The position numbers and the translations under genes were made by a program. This document shows, in pieces, positions 49,427 through 63,340 of a stretch of DNA of 64,000 nt. This DNA is from Rusavskia elegans (taxonomy: Eukaryota > Ascomycota > Lecanoromycetes > Teloschistales > Teloschistaceae). Numbering within the stretch: the first letter of the stretch is position 1; each line of letters opens with the position of its first letter. The DNA lies in contig SAUG01000091.1 of assembly GCA_011316305.1 (NCBI GenBank), forward strand, positions 248,001-312,000, given 5' to 3'. Under the pieces are notes generated by a model. The model did not search any database. It was not told the origin of the DNA and worked only from the letters and a program-made list of their open reading frames with translations.

Positions 49427-52400
49427 TAAAATAAACGAATATTTTAAAAAAAATTAAAATAGAAAAATATATTTCTATATCGACGGAATCCGATAAACTT
49501 TCTAAATTTATTTCTATTATAAAAATCTATACTATATTAGTAGTTTTAAATAAAATTAATTTAAATAATATAGAAAAATTATTAATATAAATTATCGGAG
49601 TCGATATTAATTAAAATAAATTTATATTTATAAATTATTTTTTTTAAATAGATAATTCCGGTTTTTTTTTTGAATTATAGAAAAAGATTTACTAGATCTA
49701 ATTCTATTTTATAAATATTTTAAAAAATCTATAATATATATTTTTAAATTATCCGGAATTATTTTTTTAAATTCGATTTTTATATTTAAAATAAACTATA
49801 TTCTAATTTTATAGAAAGCTATTATTTCTAAATTAATATTTTATAATTTGTTTTTAAAAATAGATATAATTTATTATAATAACTTTATAATAATAGTTTT
49901 TAAAAAAATAGAATTAGAAATAGATCTAATATAGAAAAAGCGCTATTATTTTAAAATAAAAAAAATTAGATTTTAATAATAGAACCGAAATTAAATATAA
50001 ATTTCTTTAAAACTATCTAAAACTAAAAACCCCGTATATTTTAATTTAATTTATATAAAAAAAAATCAATATTCTAATAAAATATTTAAATACTGAAAAG
50101 AATAATTAATTTTAATTTAATAATTAGATTTTTATAGGTCGAAATAATAGTTCTATTTAATAAAAATAACCGATAAAAAATTTATATAGAAAATTATAAA
50201 ATTTAAAAATTTAAAAATTATTTATATATATATATTTAGAAATATAATAATCTATTTATATATATTCTATAAAAATATTAATAGATAATTTCGAAATTAT
50301 ATTATAATAAATAAAATATAAAAAATTTCTATATAAATTATATTTATTAGAAAAAAATAAACCGATATTTTTTTTATATATAAATCTAGTTTTTATATTA
50401 GCTAAAGATATAAATTTATTTATATTAAAATTTTTAATAATTATATATATAAAGCCGTAATAAATTCTAGTTTTAAAAATTAATTCTATAATAACTAGAT
50501 ATAGATAAATAAAGACGCCGAATATAAAATCAAATAATATAAATATTATATTAAAAATAAACCGTATCTATTATTAGATTCGGAACCCGGAATAATTATT
50601 TAAAAAAATAATAATAATAAAAAATATAAATTTTTAAATTTAAATCTAAAATAATAACTATTAATAGAATTAATTTTAATTTAATAAAATCGAAATAAAG
50701 ATATATTAAATATAGTAAATAACTATATCTATAATAATTTATAGCTAGATAATCTATATTAAAACTAATATCTTAATTTTATATTATAGAAAAAAGCTAA
50801 TATTATAAAAATTCTATATATAATTATAAATCTATATCTCTATAATTATTATAATAGAAAATATAATAAAAAGTTTAATTCGAATTATTTTAATAATATT
50901 AACGATTTTAGATAAAAAGAGTTATATTAATAGTTATTACGAGATTTTAAAACGGCAGAATCGATATTAAACTAGCTATTATTATAGAGTTTTTTTAAAA
51001 TAGTAGATTCGAAACTAAATTGATTTTTAGATTCGGAACTATTATTTTAAAAAAAAATTAAATAAAATTAGTATTAAATCAGGGATTATATTAGCGGAAT
51101 TTCTAGAAAATATAAATTTAAATTTAAAAAACCCAGAATAGACTAATTAAATTAATAAATTATTAATTCTTTTATTATATATTTGGTTTTATTATATAAT
51201 CGCCGCGCTATAATAGAATTTTTTAGAAAATAATATTTAATATCTATTCCGGATTTTTTTTATTTTAAAAATATTTTTAAATCTATAATATCTATTATTT
51301 TTAATAAAATAATATATAAATTACTATAATTAAAGATTTTTTTTTATAGATCTAGATTAATAATATTTAATATCTAGCTTTATAATTTACTAATTATTAT
51401 AATCAAACTAAATTAAAACGGAAACTATTTCTATAAAATAATTATATCGGATAGTTTTCTATTAGATATAGTAAAAATTATTCGATTTAGTATTTATTTT
51501 TAATTATTAAATTCGCTTCTAATAATTTTCGCTTTAAAAATAAAATAGCTAAAATAGATAATAATTTATCGAATAGTATTTATTATATCTTTTTATATAT
51601 TTATATACTATCTTAAAATAATAAAATAACCGATTCGAAAATCAAGATATAAAGGTAAAAAGTTTTAAAATATAATATTTACGAGGTATTTAAATATATA
51701 TATTTTAATTCTATATTATTTTATAATAATTCAATAGATATTAATAGTATAATATATATACTAATCGGTTATTATTTTTTAAAATAATTTAAAATTAATT
51801 TTATTAATAACTATAATATAAAGAATTAATATATACTATTTATAATAAAATAATAGATTTTATTTAAATCTAGCTAGAATATTAAAAAAATAAATACTAT
51901 TTTAAAATATTTTTTTATCCCGAAACTATAAAATAAATTTAGAAAGTTAAAGATAACTATATATAGCTAGAGAATATAATATTTAACTAAATTAATAATC
52001 AAATTTTCGGCAATATAATTTATTATAAATATATATATTTTAGATTAAATATAATATTTTAAAATATAGTTAAAAATAGTATTACTAAAAATTTACTTTA
52101 ATAGTATCGGTTTATCATCGACTTTAAATAATAGATATAAAGTTACTATCTAGAATTATCTATTTTCTATTAAAAAGCTAATTATTATTATTATAAAAAT
52201 TCCGGAAAATTCGATTTATAATATTAAAATAGTATTTATATTATACCGGAACTTTATTTTTAATAATTATTAATATTTTCTAAATTTATTAGCCTAGAAT
52301 TATATTATTTAAAATCGGATATATTATATTTTCTAGAATATTAAATAGAATTTTAAATTAAAAATATAATATTTATCTACTAGAAAAAAAGAATATTATA

Positions 52401-54540
52401 ATATCTAAAAAAGTTATATAGATAATAATTTTTCTATATATTCGGAAATAGTAATAAAGATATTTATATAGAAACGTCTTTCTAGTACCGGCTAGACTAT
52501 ATAAAAAAAATTGCTTTTTAATTTTATTATTATCTATATTTTTTAAAATAATATAATTAAAAGTAATATATTAATTTTTATTTAAAAAATTAATATTTTC
52601 TTTTAATATTTATATATATATAACCGGATTATAATTTAATCTAAATATAATTAACCGATTTTTTTACTATTAATTTTAGATATATATATATTTCGGTAGT
52701 ATATAATTTTATAATATATATTTTATATTATCTAATGAATTTTTAATTAAATTTAGACAATAATTATCTTTCGGATATTCTATATTTAATAAATATATTA
52801 AAATCTTTTCTCGGAATTTATATATAAAATTACTATAAATATTTTTTTAATATTTTCTAAAATATTTTAGACCGAATTAAAAAATTATAGATATAAATAA
52901 TAACTAGTAGATTCTAAAATTAAAATCTAATAGAAAATATTATTATTTTTTATTATTTTTAATAAAATCGCGGGTAAAATATATATTTTAAAAGATTTTA
53001 TATATCTAGCTTTAATATATCTATAGATTCTCGAAACTACTTTAGTTATTTTAGAAATATAGAAAAATAATATCTATAAAAAATAATATTTATCTATAAA
53101 AGAATTATAATAAAAGATTCGGTTAATTAAAAAAAAATCGTTTTAGTTACTATTATTATATTTTTAAATCGAATATATACTTTTATAAAAAGTTTTTATA
53201 TAAAATATTTTAGCTATTTATATTTGATATATTATATTTAAATTATCTTATTAGAATGAATTTTTTATAATAATAGTATTTTATAATTCCGTTTTATTAA
53301 TATTTTTTTAAAAGCTAATTAAATATTTATTAGATAGATAAAAATATAGATTTTATATAGGCCGCTATTTCTAATACTTCCGGAATTTTGATAATTTATA
53401 GATTATTATAGACGGGCCGATAATACGACTATTAATATAATATATAATTTTATTATTTTTCGTTTTAGTTCCGAGCCGAATTATTCTAAAATTATAATCT
53501 TTATAAATATATTTATAGATATATCAAACCGCTTTGATACTAGTATATACTTTAATATTAATAGAAGTTATATTTTATAGAAAGATATAGATTGTATAGT
53601 ACTACCTATTAATCATTAAATTAGAAATCGGCTAAATTCTAGCTATCGCGGATCTAAATACGCCTATTATTAGACTTTCGATAAATCGGATATAGATTTA
53701 AACTAATAGTAATATAAAATTAAAACTATTTCGGAAATCTTTTATTATATTAGATAGATCTACTATATTTTAATAGTTATATATAGAATATATTAGGCTT
53801 TACTATATTATAAAAATTATATAATATATTATTTTTAATAATTTCTATTAATCGGCTAGATAAATCAAAACCGGAAAAAAATAATTCCGCTATAATAATA
53901 GTATCGATATTATCGAAATTATAGAAACCGCTATTATTTTTAAAAAATAATAAAAAATATATATAAAAAAAATTCTATTTCTAATATTTAATTATTTAAA
54001 CCGAATCTTTATATTTTCTAAATAAATCTTTTTTATATTTTTTTTAATAATAATTACTATTATAAATAAAATTTCTATATAAATAAATTAAATTAATTCT
54101 AGATTTTATATTATAACTATTTTATAGTAAAGATTTTAAACTATTTTAGATTCGCTATTATAGTTATAAATAGTAACGGTTTATAATAATATTTAATTAA
54201 TACTATCGAATCTATTATATATTTATATATAAAACGGTTACCTTTTATATATAATAAAAAGAATATTATTTCATAGTCGATATTTTATAGATTAATATTT
54301 TTATTTATCTTTAATATTCTAATATAAATCTACTCGAATTATTTTCCAATTCTATTATTATTAATTAAATTCTATCTAAATATATACCGTAAAAATATCG
54401 ACTATAATTTACTAAAAGAAATATCTACTATAATAAAATATATTAAATTCTATATCCTTTTTATAAAACTAATATTAATAGAAAATCTAAATTTCAAACT
54501 CTAATAAAACCCCGGATTATTTTTCGGAAATAGTAATATA
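49427..54540 (-). mobile_element. Degenerate Helitron, copy 3, 5' part missing
   Basis: Direct repeat of Helitron 1 without its insertions. It keeps the clearest Walker A: minus-strand codons near 52475-52500 read LAGTRKTFLYK, needing only single changes to GPAGTGKT. The KYIYK-like region is at about 53490-53606. At 54541 it is cut by the LTR of copia C; the Helitron sequence that should follow (as at 38850 in copy 1) was not found beyond that copia. The 3' end at about 49427 is imprecise. Confidence 0.75.
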
Positions 54541-54717
54541 TATTGGAAGTACGTGTTACGTATAATAGCTGTACCAAGGCGCTAAAGGCGCTAGTGCCTA
54601 TTAGACCTAGTAGTTTACGGCGCTAAAGCCCTGCTATCTTTTTTTTATATATTTAGTTTAGGCGAAAGCCTACTTTAGTAAATTAAATTTAATATTCTAT
54701 ATATATAATTTTAATTA
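54541..54717 (+). mobile_element. 5' LTR of copia copy C
   Basis: 177 bp, start TATTGGAAGTACGTG (ancestral TGTTGGAA). It is the reverse complement of the LTR at 61584-61760. The first 100 bp keep CA and TG (GTACCAAGGCGCTAAAGG), so it is less RIP-mutated than the neighbouring Helitron. Gag follows on the same strand. Confidence 0.85.
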
Positions 54718-56900
54718 TTTATAAACCCGGAAGCTCTAGCCGAATTAGTTTATAATAGTTATTATTATTATTCGCGAATATTATATTTTTATATTTAATT
54801 TCTTTATATTTTTATTAAATCTTTTTTCCTATCTACCTTTTAATAGATCCGATATATATTATTAAACCGTATAAAGTATCTAATACGGCGAATAATAAAA
54901 TCTATAATTATACTACTACCTATAAGTATCCCGGTAACTACCGAAATTATAAATAACTAAATAGACCCCTTTTATTTTACCTTACGATTTTTTCTAGCCG
55001 CTTAAACTACTAACTTTTTTATTTTCGAATAGAACTATTAAGTCGCTAATTTACTATATATAGATATATTACTATAGAAATATTATACTAGATATAGTAA
55101 TTAGGCCTTTAAAATTAGATCTTTATAATTATTAGTTTTATATCCTACCGTCTAGCAAATACTAGTTATTAGTATATATTCTATAGCTGCTAGCTATTAT
55201 AAATAAATATAGGAAGCGACTATCTAGCTAATTTAATATAGACTAGGACCTCTATAAAATAGGAAGCTAGTAGACTATATTTCTAGCTATTATATCTTTT
55301 CTAACTTTCTAATAGTCTAAGCGAGCCTCTATTATTTCTAAACTAACTATTTTACCTCTAGAGCTAGAGCTATTAAGTCTAGCTTTCGGCTTTACTAGCT
55401 ATATTATCTAGTTCTAAATAGTATAAAAACTCGAAGCTTTTTATTTATTACTAAAGACTATTATTATATTATTTTAATTATCGAAGCTTTACCTAACCTA
55501 TTCTAAACCTTATATCTATTTCTATATTATTATTATTAAAGCTTTATACCAATTTTTATAATCTTAAAAATTTTAAATAATATTTTTTTAAAGACTATCT
55601 AATAACCTCCGGGTAAGCTAAACCGCCTATAATTTCTAATTTTCTATCGAAAACTATAGGCTTCTATATAACTAATAGTAAATCGATTTTACTATTTAGA
55701 GCCGTCTATATTTAGACTTTAATTATTATTTATTAAAGTTACCTTCTATTATATCTAAAGACGACCTGGACTTTTTTATAATTTTTAATTCCTTTCCGAT
55801 ATTTTTAAGCCCGAGTAATTTATTCGGCTTCGAAATTATTATACCTTCTAGATATTCGCTTCTAGGCTTTTTTTTAGATTCCTTTTTTTATAATACTATT
55901 CTTCGCGATACTCTATAGTCTAGTATTAAATTTAGTAATATATCTACTCCTATAATATTAACTATAGATAATACTAAACTAGAGGATTCTAGCTACTTTA
56001 GTAATATAATTCCGAAATTCGAAACCTGTTCGGATTATAAAAATTAGGAGGAAGCTATTATAGTCTACTTCGTTTTTAATAATTTCCGAGCTACTACTAA
56101 AAGTCTTTTACTTCCGGCTTTTTCTAACTATAAGGAAGAATAGATAGAATATATCTATATAGTAATTAAGACGACCTATAGTATTAATATTAAAAACTTT
56201 ATTAAAGATATTATATTAGATACTAAAAAGATACTAGATAAATTCTAGATATAATATATAGTCCGTAGTATTAGTAAGTTTATAGAATTTAATATCTAGC
56301 TAGATATCCTTTATTATAATAGTTCTTTCGAAAGTATAGAGGTTTATATAACTAAATTTTATAAGTTTACTAATAAAATTCTAGCTATAGGTATTATTAT
56401 TTTAGAAAGCCTTTTTATTTTAAAATTTTTTTAGAGCTTTAGGACCGTTTTTAGCTACTTCTAGACCTTATTTATCTAAAGTAATATTATCGTTAGTAAT
56501 AAAAATAAATAAAAATAGAAAATAGTTATTTTAAATAAAATAATTAGTACTACTATTAGTAAGAAATATTACTAATATAGTAATAGCAAGTCTATTACTA
56601 CTAGAACTAAAGCCTTCCTATTTATAAATAACCCGAATAAACGAGTTATTAAAGTTAACTACTATTTCTATTATAACCGAAATAGCTATACAAAAAATAT
56701 CTACTATAGTCTATATTATAAATTAAAGAAGGCTTAGATAATAAAAAAGTAGAAAAACGGCGGTAGTAAACGCTAAAAGGGTAATAATAATAAAAATAAA
56801 GGCGGTAAAAGAAAGGATAATAAAGATAATAAAGATAATAAGTCTAAAGATAATAAATCCAAAAATAAATCTACCGAATCCGAAAAATTACTAAATTTTA
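54718..56900 (+). pseudogene. Degenerate copia gag, copy C
   Basis: Gag relic ending in a zinc knuckle at 56663-56704. The codons fit CX2CX4HX4C when TAT/TAC at the key positions are read as RIP products of TGT/TGC/CAT, with FY between the first two Cys. A Lys/Asn/Gly-rich tail follows (56750-56870). Homologous to gag in copies A and B. Stops are TAG/TAA throughout. Confidence 0.8.
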
Positions 56901-58600
56901 TTATAGTAGTACCGGCTTCTACTAATTTTAGTTTTATAATTTTTACTCCTACGGCTTTATCGGCTTTATTAAATAAATTAGATTTTACTAATAGTTAGAT
57001 AATCGACTATATTTATAACTATTATACTATTTTCTAGTAGTACTTTTTTATTAAATCTAGTATAAAATCTATCTAAAGCGAGCCTATAATTAATATTAGT
57101 AGCGCTATTAGCCCCCGACCGATCGCTAAAGGTACTATTATATTTAACTATTTTATTAAAAGTAGATATCGCTTTATAGAATTCTATAATATTTTTTATA
57201 CCCCCGGATCCGGTACTAATTTTTTATTAATATTATAAATTTAGAAAATAGGCGCTAAAGTAATTATTAAAAATTCTAGCTTTAGTTTTAATTCTAGTAT
57301 TCCGGATTTAACGTTAACTATCTATATATAGGAAAATCTATTTCTACTAAATATTAATACTATATAGTATAACTTTATAAAACTTTTTTCTATTTTTTTT
57401 TTCTTTTTTTTTCTATTTTCGTCCTTATTTTTATTAATATCTAATATAGCTTTAAAGGCCTACACTAAAATATTAATAGAGATTAAAAATATCTAATAAA
57501 CCCGGCTTAAATATTTTAGTAACTAGAATCTATATAAATTAGTAAATATATCTATAGAAATCGATCTATTTAAAGTTTTTAAATCTAAATCCGATTACTA
57601 TAAAGTATATATTCTAGATAAATAATATAATTAGCTTTATAGGAGCTATATCCGCTCCGGTAGTAATTCTATTAATTTTATTTACGCTAATTATATAGGT
57701 TCTATTCGAAAAAATAAAGTTCTAGTTATATATAATAGAAGCTAATATATTTTTATCTTTTTAAATAATAATATCTAGAAGTATAGTATTTATATAACTA
57801 AATTAAAAGATATTTTTAAAATTCTAAAATACTAGAACTATTTCTATATCTATAATAAAAAAAGCGTTTTTATTATTAAATATTTTTATAATAATAATAA
57901 ATTTAGGAGCTATATTATATCTAAAAGCTTCGCTAATAAAGATATTTAGTAGGTATTTACTATATCTAATAATCTATAATAAAATAGTATATCCGAATAT
58001 TTCGGGTAGATATTAATATATAAAACCTATTTTATATTAGTTTATAGCGGCTTTAGTAAAAAATATTAGCTACTATTTATCGAAGTTACTACTTTCCTAT
58101 ATTTCCGGTTACCTAATAGTAAACTAGGTATAGTTTTATATAAAAAGGAGTATAGTAAACCTCTAGATTTAAATTAATTCTATATTCTAGGTTCTATAAC
58201 GTACCTAATATAAAGTAAAAAGATTCGGAAATTCTATAATCGGAGCTATAAATATACTTTAGTTAATTACTTTAGTAATACTATTTATAAACTATTAAAT
58301 TTTTAAAATAAGATTATTTACGTCTTTTCTATAGTATTTAAAGAAATAGGTTAAAACCTAGATTTATTAGATTTATAGGAGTTAGAGAAATTAGAAAATG
58401 AATTTTAATAGTAGCCCTTACGGAAACGGTAATATACTAATAGGAAATATAATTCTAGGAAGTTATAATTATAATCTAGTAATTTTTTTTTAATATCTAA
58501 ACTAATAATTCCTCCGATATTTTATTAGATTCCTTTTATCTATAGTTAAGTTTTTTTACCGGCTAATCTATCTACTAGACTTTATATTACTAAAATTAAT
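56901..58600 (+). pseudogene. Degenerate copia protease and integrase, copy C
   Basis: Near 56995-57060 a WIIDxxxxHHTIF-like reading fits the copia protease start. At about 57598-57625 YKVYILDK fits the CxxCxxGK part of the integrase zinc region, followed by FIYANYIGSI (about 57670-57700), which fits the first Asp of the integrase catalytic core (HADxxGP). Integrase before RT is the copia order. Frames are broken by RIP. Confidence 0.7.
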
Positions 58601-60399
58601 AATTCCGAATTAGATTCTAATAAATTACTATCCTATTTTTAAACTATTATATCTTACCTATAAACCGACTATACTATTTAATTTCTTATTAAAATCCTAT
58701 ATAACTACCCTAAACTCCGGATACTAGATAATTATAATTATTTCTTACTAGATCTGATTATAAACGTCTATATATTTATTAATACTATAAAAAAAGGTAC
58801 TATATTAAATACTTTCGAACTCTAGTTATATAAAAAAGCTATTAATTTACTTTATATTAATAAATAATATAAAGCTATAGAAGAAAAACTAATATTATTA
58901 GAATTAAATAATATATAGATAATATATACTAAGATATTACTACCTTCTATAAAATATCTTCTAGAAAATAAATAGATATATAAAATTAAAAGGAACGCTA
59001 ATAGTAAAATTATATATTTTAAAACTCGCTAAATTATTTATAGCTTTAAATAAAAAGCTAGTATCGATTTTAATAAAACCTTTATTTCTATTATTAAATT
59101 AATATTATATAAAGCTATTTTCGCTATAGCTACCGCCTACGGCCTAGAACTTAATTAAATAGATATTAAAACGGCCTTTCTCTATAGTTATATCGACGAA
59201 ATTATCTATATATAATATTCTACTAGCTTTAGCGACTTTAATATAATATATAAACTTTAGAAAACCTTCTATAATTTTAAATAATTACTTTAGGTCTAGT
59301 ATTATTACTTTACTAAGTTTTTTATTATTATTAGCTTTAAATTTTTAGAATCCGATTATAGTATCTTTTATAATAGTATAATTACTATTAGTATTTATAT
59401 TAATAATATCCTTCTATATAGCGCTAGTTATTAGGACTTTAATAATATTAAAATATATTTAAACGAACGTTTTTAAATATTATATCTAGGCCCTATTAAT
59501 TTTTATTTCGGTATAAAAATTATTAGAAACCGGGAACTCTATACTATTTAGTTAAACTAAACTATCTATATTAAATAAATTCTAAAAGATTATAGCTTCG
59601 CTATTTATAAAAATAATATTTCTATTTTTATAGATTCCGGCTTTTATTTAGAAACCGTTCCCGCTAATTAGAATTACCCTTTATTAATAAAATATAAATA
59701 TTAAAATACTATCGGCTTTTTAATATATATTATATTTAAAATCTGCTTTAATATTATTTTTACTATTTCTATTATTAGCCGATATTTATCTAATCCTATA
59801 AGCTACTACTAGAATATTATTACTAGAATCTTTAAATATCTATATAAAACGGTTTACTTTATTTTTATTTATAAAAGCGATCTATAAAAGTTTTAGGGGT
59901 ATACTAATATTAATTAAATAGATAACTATAAAACCTATTACTTTATTTCTAAATATATTTTCGATATTAAATCCGGCGCTATTAGCTAGTTATCTAAATA
60001 GTAAGCTACTATAGCTATATTAATTACTAAAGTAGAATTAGATAGGAAAACTAGAGCTACTAAAAAGGCTATTTAGTTAAATTATATTTTAAGTTAGCTA
60101 TTAATTAATAAATAGAATTTAAATACTATTCTAGATATAGTAATCTTCTATAGCGATAATTAGGGCGCTATTATTTTTATTAAAAACCTTTAGTTCTATA
60201 GCTATATTAAATATATTAATATCTATATTAAATTCTTATAGAAGAAAATTATTAATAAAATTATTAACTTTTAATATATTCTAACGGAGTAAATAGTTAC
60301 TAATAGGTTTACTAAAGTTCTAGATAAAAGTAAATTTAAGGCTTTTTATATAGTATTTAGGTTTAAAGATCTAAAAATACTCTAAACTTTAAATAATAA
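58601..60399 (+). pseudogene. Degenerate copia reverse transcriptase and RNase H, copy C
   Basis: The best evidence for the family. IDIKTAFLYGYIDEIIY lies at about 59161-59215 and an ISIYINNILLY reading at about 59385-59420 fits the YVDD active site with Asp codons changed to Asn. Near 59880-60010, GYTNINQIDNYKT then FDIKSGAISQLSKQ fit the copia RNase H (DADWAG...GGAISW.SK). The order gag-PR-INT-RT-RH is complete. All stops are TAG/TAA. Confidence 0.9.
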
Positions 60400-61583
60400 T
60401 AGTAATAATCTATCTAAATTATAAAAGTCCTTTTAATAATAATTTCCTCCAGAATATAATTAATTTTAGGGTATTAGTAATTACTATATATCTATAAATA
60501 TTATTTTCGGAAAATATAATATATACTAAAGGGAATAGTTAAACCTTTAAATAATTTTAGGCCCTATAGGCCTATCTATATAGTATTTATATTATTTTTA
60601 AATTACTATATTATTTATATATTTTCCGATAATATATTTAATTAAAATCCGTATATAGTTATTTATATCCGAATTCGTTCTTTTATTTTAGTAGTAAAAT
60701 ACTAAGAATATATCTTTAGTCTAAATTCTACTAAATTCTATATTAAACTTAATATATTAACTGGTTTTAATACTAGTTAAAGTATTTCTAGCTATCTAGT
60801 AGTTATTTAAACTCTATATAAAGTTTTTCGGAACTAGTATAGATATACTATAATTAGTATTCTAGCCGCTAGCTATTTACTATATAATTTCGCCTACTAT
60901 CTATTATTATTATATTTTTAAATATATTTTTACTAATTCTATACTATCTAATATATAAATTATACTATTTAACCTTTTATATTTTATATTTTTATTTAAT
61001 ACTATTTATAGCTATTATCGATTTAAATAGTCTTTAAAAATTTAATTTTACCGCCTATATTTCTAAAGAACTCGATCTATATATATATATCGAAGTTTTT
61101 AATAAATTATTTAATAATTTTTAAACTTATATCGCCTTTATAAACTATAATAATAATCTCTTCTATTTCTATTTTTAAATACTATTCTATTTAAATTTTA
61201 AATCTAAGCGCTATTAGATAAAAAATAATATTAATAGCTTTTAGAATTATAATATCTTTAGCCGCCTATAGCTAGATAGCGATAATATATAAATATATAT
61301 CGAGGTTTTCGCTATCTAGCTATACTATTAAATTAATTATAGAATTTTATAGAAATTCTAGGAATAGTACTATTAGAATATTATAATTATTAATAATCCG
61401 AAAATTTATATTAATCTTTAAAGCTATAATAAATACCCCTATATCTAGGACTATCTAGGCGATATAACTTTTAATATATTAATAAAGGTTTATAATATTC
61501 TAATAGGCGTTTAATATATACTTTTTAAATAAATTAAGAATAAATATAATATTTATACTCTATAGTATTTTAGTAGTAATAAT
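60400..61583 (+). pseudogene. 3' region of copia copy C, truncated
   Basis: Follows pol without an LTR. It matches, inverted, 62175-63350 of copy D and part of 3935-5879 of copy B. About 420 bp plus the 3' LTR are missing because the LTR of copy D abuts at 61584. No named domain was found. A conserved hairpin is at 61270-61321. Confidence 0.65.
61270..61321. other. 12-bp stem hairpin in the copia 3' region
   Basis: AGCTAGATAGCG at 61270-61281 and CGCTATCTAGCT at 61310-61321 are perfect inverted repeats around an AT-rich loop. A counterpart lies at about 62450-62515 in copy D, with its right arm changed by RIP. Confidence 0.7.
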
Positions 61584-61760
61584 TGTTGAAATTATATGTG
61601 TGGAATATCAAGCTTAATTCACTAAGGTGGGCTTTCGCCTGAACTAAGTATATAAGAAAGGAGGTGGCAGGGCTTTAACGCCGTAAACCACTAGGCCTAA
61701 TCGGTACTAGCGCCCCTAGCGCTTTAGTATAACTATTATACGTAATACGTAGTTCTAATA
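61584..61760 (-). mobile_element. 3' LTR of copia copy D
   Basis: 177 bp from TGTTGAAATT to TTCTAATA (ancestral TTCYAACA). It is the least RIP-mutated LTR in the window, keeping GTGTGGAATATCAAG and GGAGGTGGCAGGG. The copia 3' region and RNase H lie to the right, read on the minus strand, so this LTR belongs to copy D and not to copy C. Confidence 0.85.
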
Positions 61761-63340
61761 CTTCTATACGAATAATATACTATATACGTACCGAAAGTAA
61801 AAATTAAACAGGCTCGCTATATACTCGCTAAAAAACCCGTAGGAAAAAGAGTTTATATATAACGCGAGGATAAGGTTTAAAGAGCTCCTATAGCGGATAT
61901 ATATTATAAAAAAGATAAAATAAAAGAATAAAGCTTCTATAGTAGATCTATATATATAAAATATAAAAATCGAAGTCTAGATAAAAGAAAATAGAACTCC
62001 TATAGTATTCTAGATCTTCTATAGTAGTAGTATATTTAGTAGAGTACTAGTATAGGTACTAGTTTATAATATAAATCTATTTAAAGTATTTAAAACGGAT
62101 ATCGCCTAATTTAAAAGGCGCGTCTAGAACTTCGGCGATCGAAAGTACCTATTTAGTAGTAAATTATAGGTACTGGCAGTCGTTATTATCGCTGCTAAAG
62201 TACTATAGAATATAAATATTATATTTTTTTATAATTTATTTAAAGAGCGTATATTAAACGCCTATTAGGATATTATAAGCTTTTATCGATATATCGAAGA
62301 TTATATTATCTAGATAGTTCTAGATATAGAAGTATTTATTATAGCTTCGAAAATTAATATAAGTTTTCGGATTATTAATAATTATAGCGTCTTAATAGTA
62401 CTATTCTTGGAATTCCTATAGGATCCCGTAATTAATTTAGCGGTATAGCTAGATAGCGAAAACCCTAATATATATTTATATATTATTACTATCTAGCTAT
62501 AGATAGCTAAAAAATATCGCGATTCTAAAAGCTATTAATATTATTTTTTATCTAATAGTATTTAGATTCGAAATTAAAATAGGATAGTATTTAAAAATAG
62601 AGATAAAATAGATTATTATTATAGTTTATAAAGGTAATATAAATTCGAAAGTTATTAAATAGCTTATTAAAAATTTTAATATATATATATAGATCGAGTT
62701 CTCTAGAAATATAGGCGGTAAAGTTAAATTTTTAAGGACTATTTAAATCTATAATAGCTATAAATAGTATTAAATAGAAGTATAGAATATAAGGAATTAA
62801 ATAGTATAATTTATATATTAGATAGTATAGGATTAGTTAAAATATATTCGAAAATATAGTAGTAGTAAATAGTAGGCGAAATTATATAGCAGGCGGCTAG
62901 TAGCTAGGGCGCTAATTATAGTATATCTATACTAGTTTTAAAAAACTTTATATAGAATCTAAATAACTACTAGGTAGCTAGAAATATCTTAACTAGTATT
63001 AAAACCAGTTAATATATTAAATTTAATATAGAATTTAATAGGATTTAGATTAAAGATATACTTTTAGCGTTTTATTACTAAAATAGAAAAACGAATTCGG
63101 GTATAAATAACTATATACGGATTTTAATCGAATATACTATCGGAGAGTATATAAAAGGTATAGTAATTTAAAAACGATATAGATACTATATAGATAGATC
63201 TATAGAGCCTAAAGTTATTTAGAGGTTTAACTACCCCCTTTAGTATATATTATACTTTCTAAAGATAATATTTATAGGTATATAGTAATCGCTAATACCC
63301 CGGAATTAATTATATTCCGGAAGAGATTATTATTAGAAGG
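61761..63340 (-). pseudogene. 3' region of copia copy D
   Basis: Complete version of the ~1.6-kb segment between RNase H and the 3' LTR. It matches 3935-5650 of copy B and, inverted, 60400-61583 of copy C. GC-richer words (GGCGCGTCTAGAACTTCGGC near 62117) show moderate RIP. No reading frame or motif recognised. Confidence 0.65.

Noticed and set aside
49420..49435. Exact Helitron 3 terminus CTAG followed by T
   Set aside because: The bases here read as an A/T run without a clear CTAG or the required T; the end is given only approximately.
54541..61760. Complete copia element bounded by LTRs at 54541 and 61584
   Set aside because: The two LTRs are inverted, while LTRs of one element must be direct repeats; the second belongs to another element on the minus strand.
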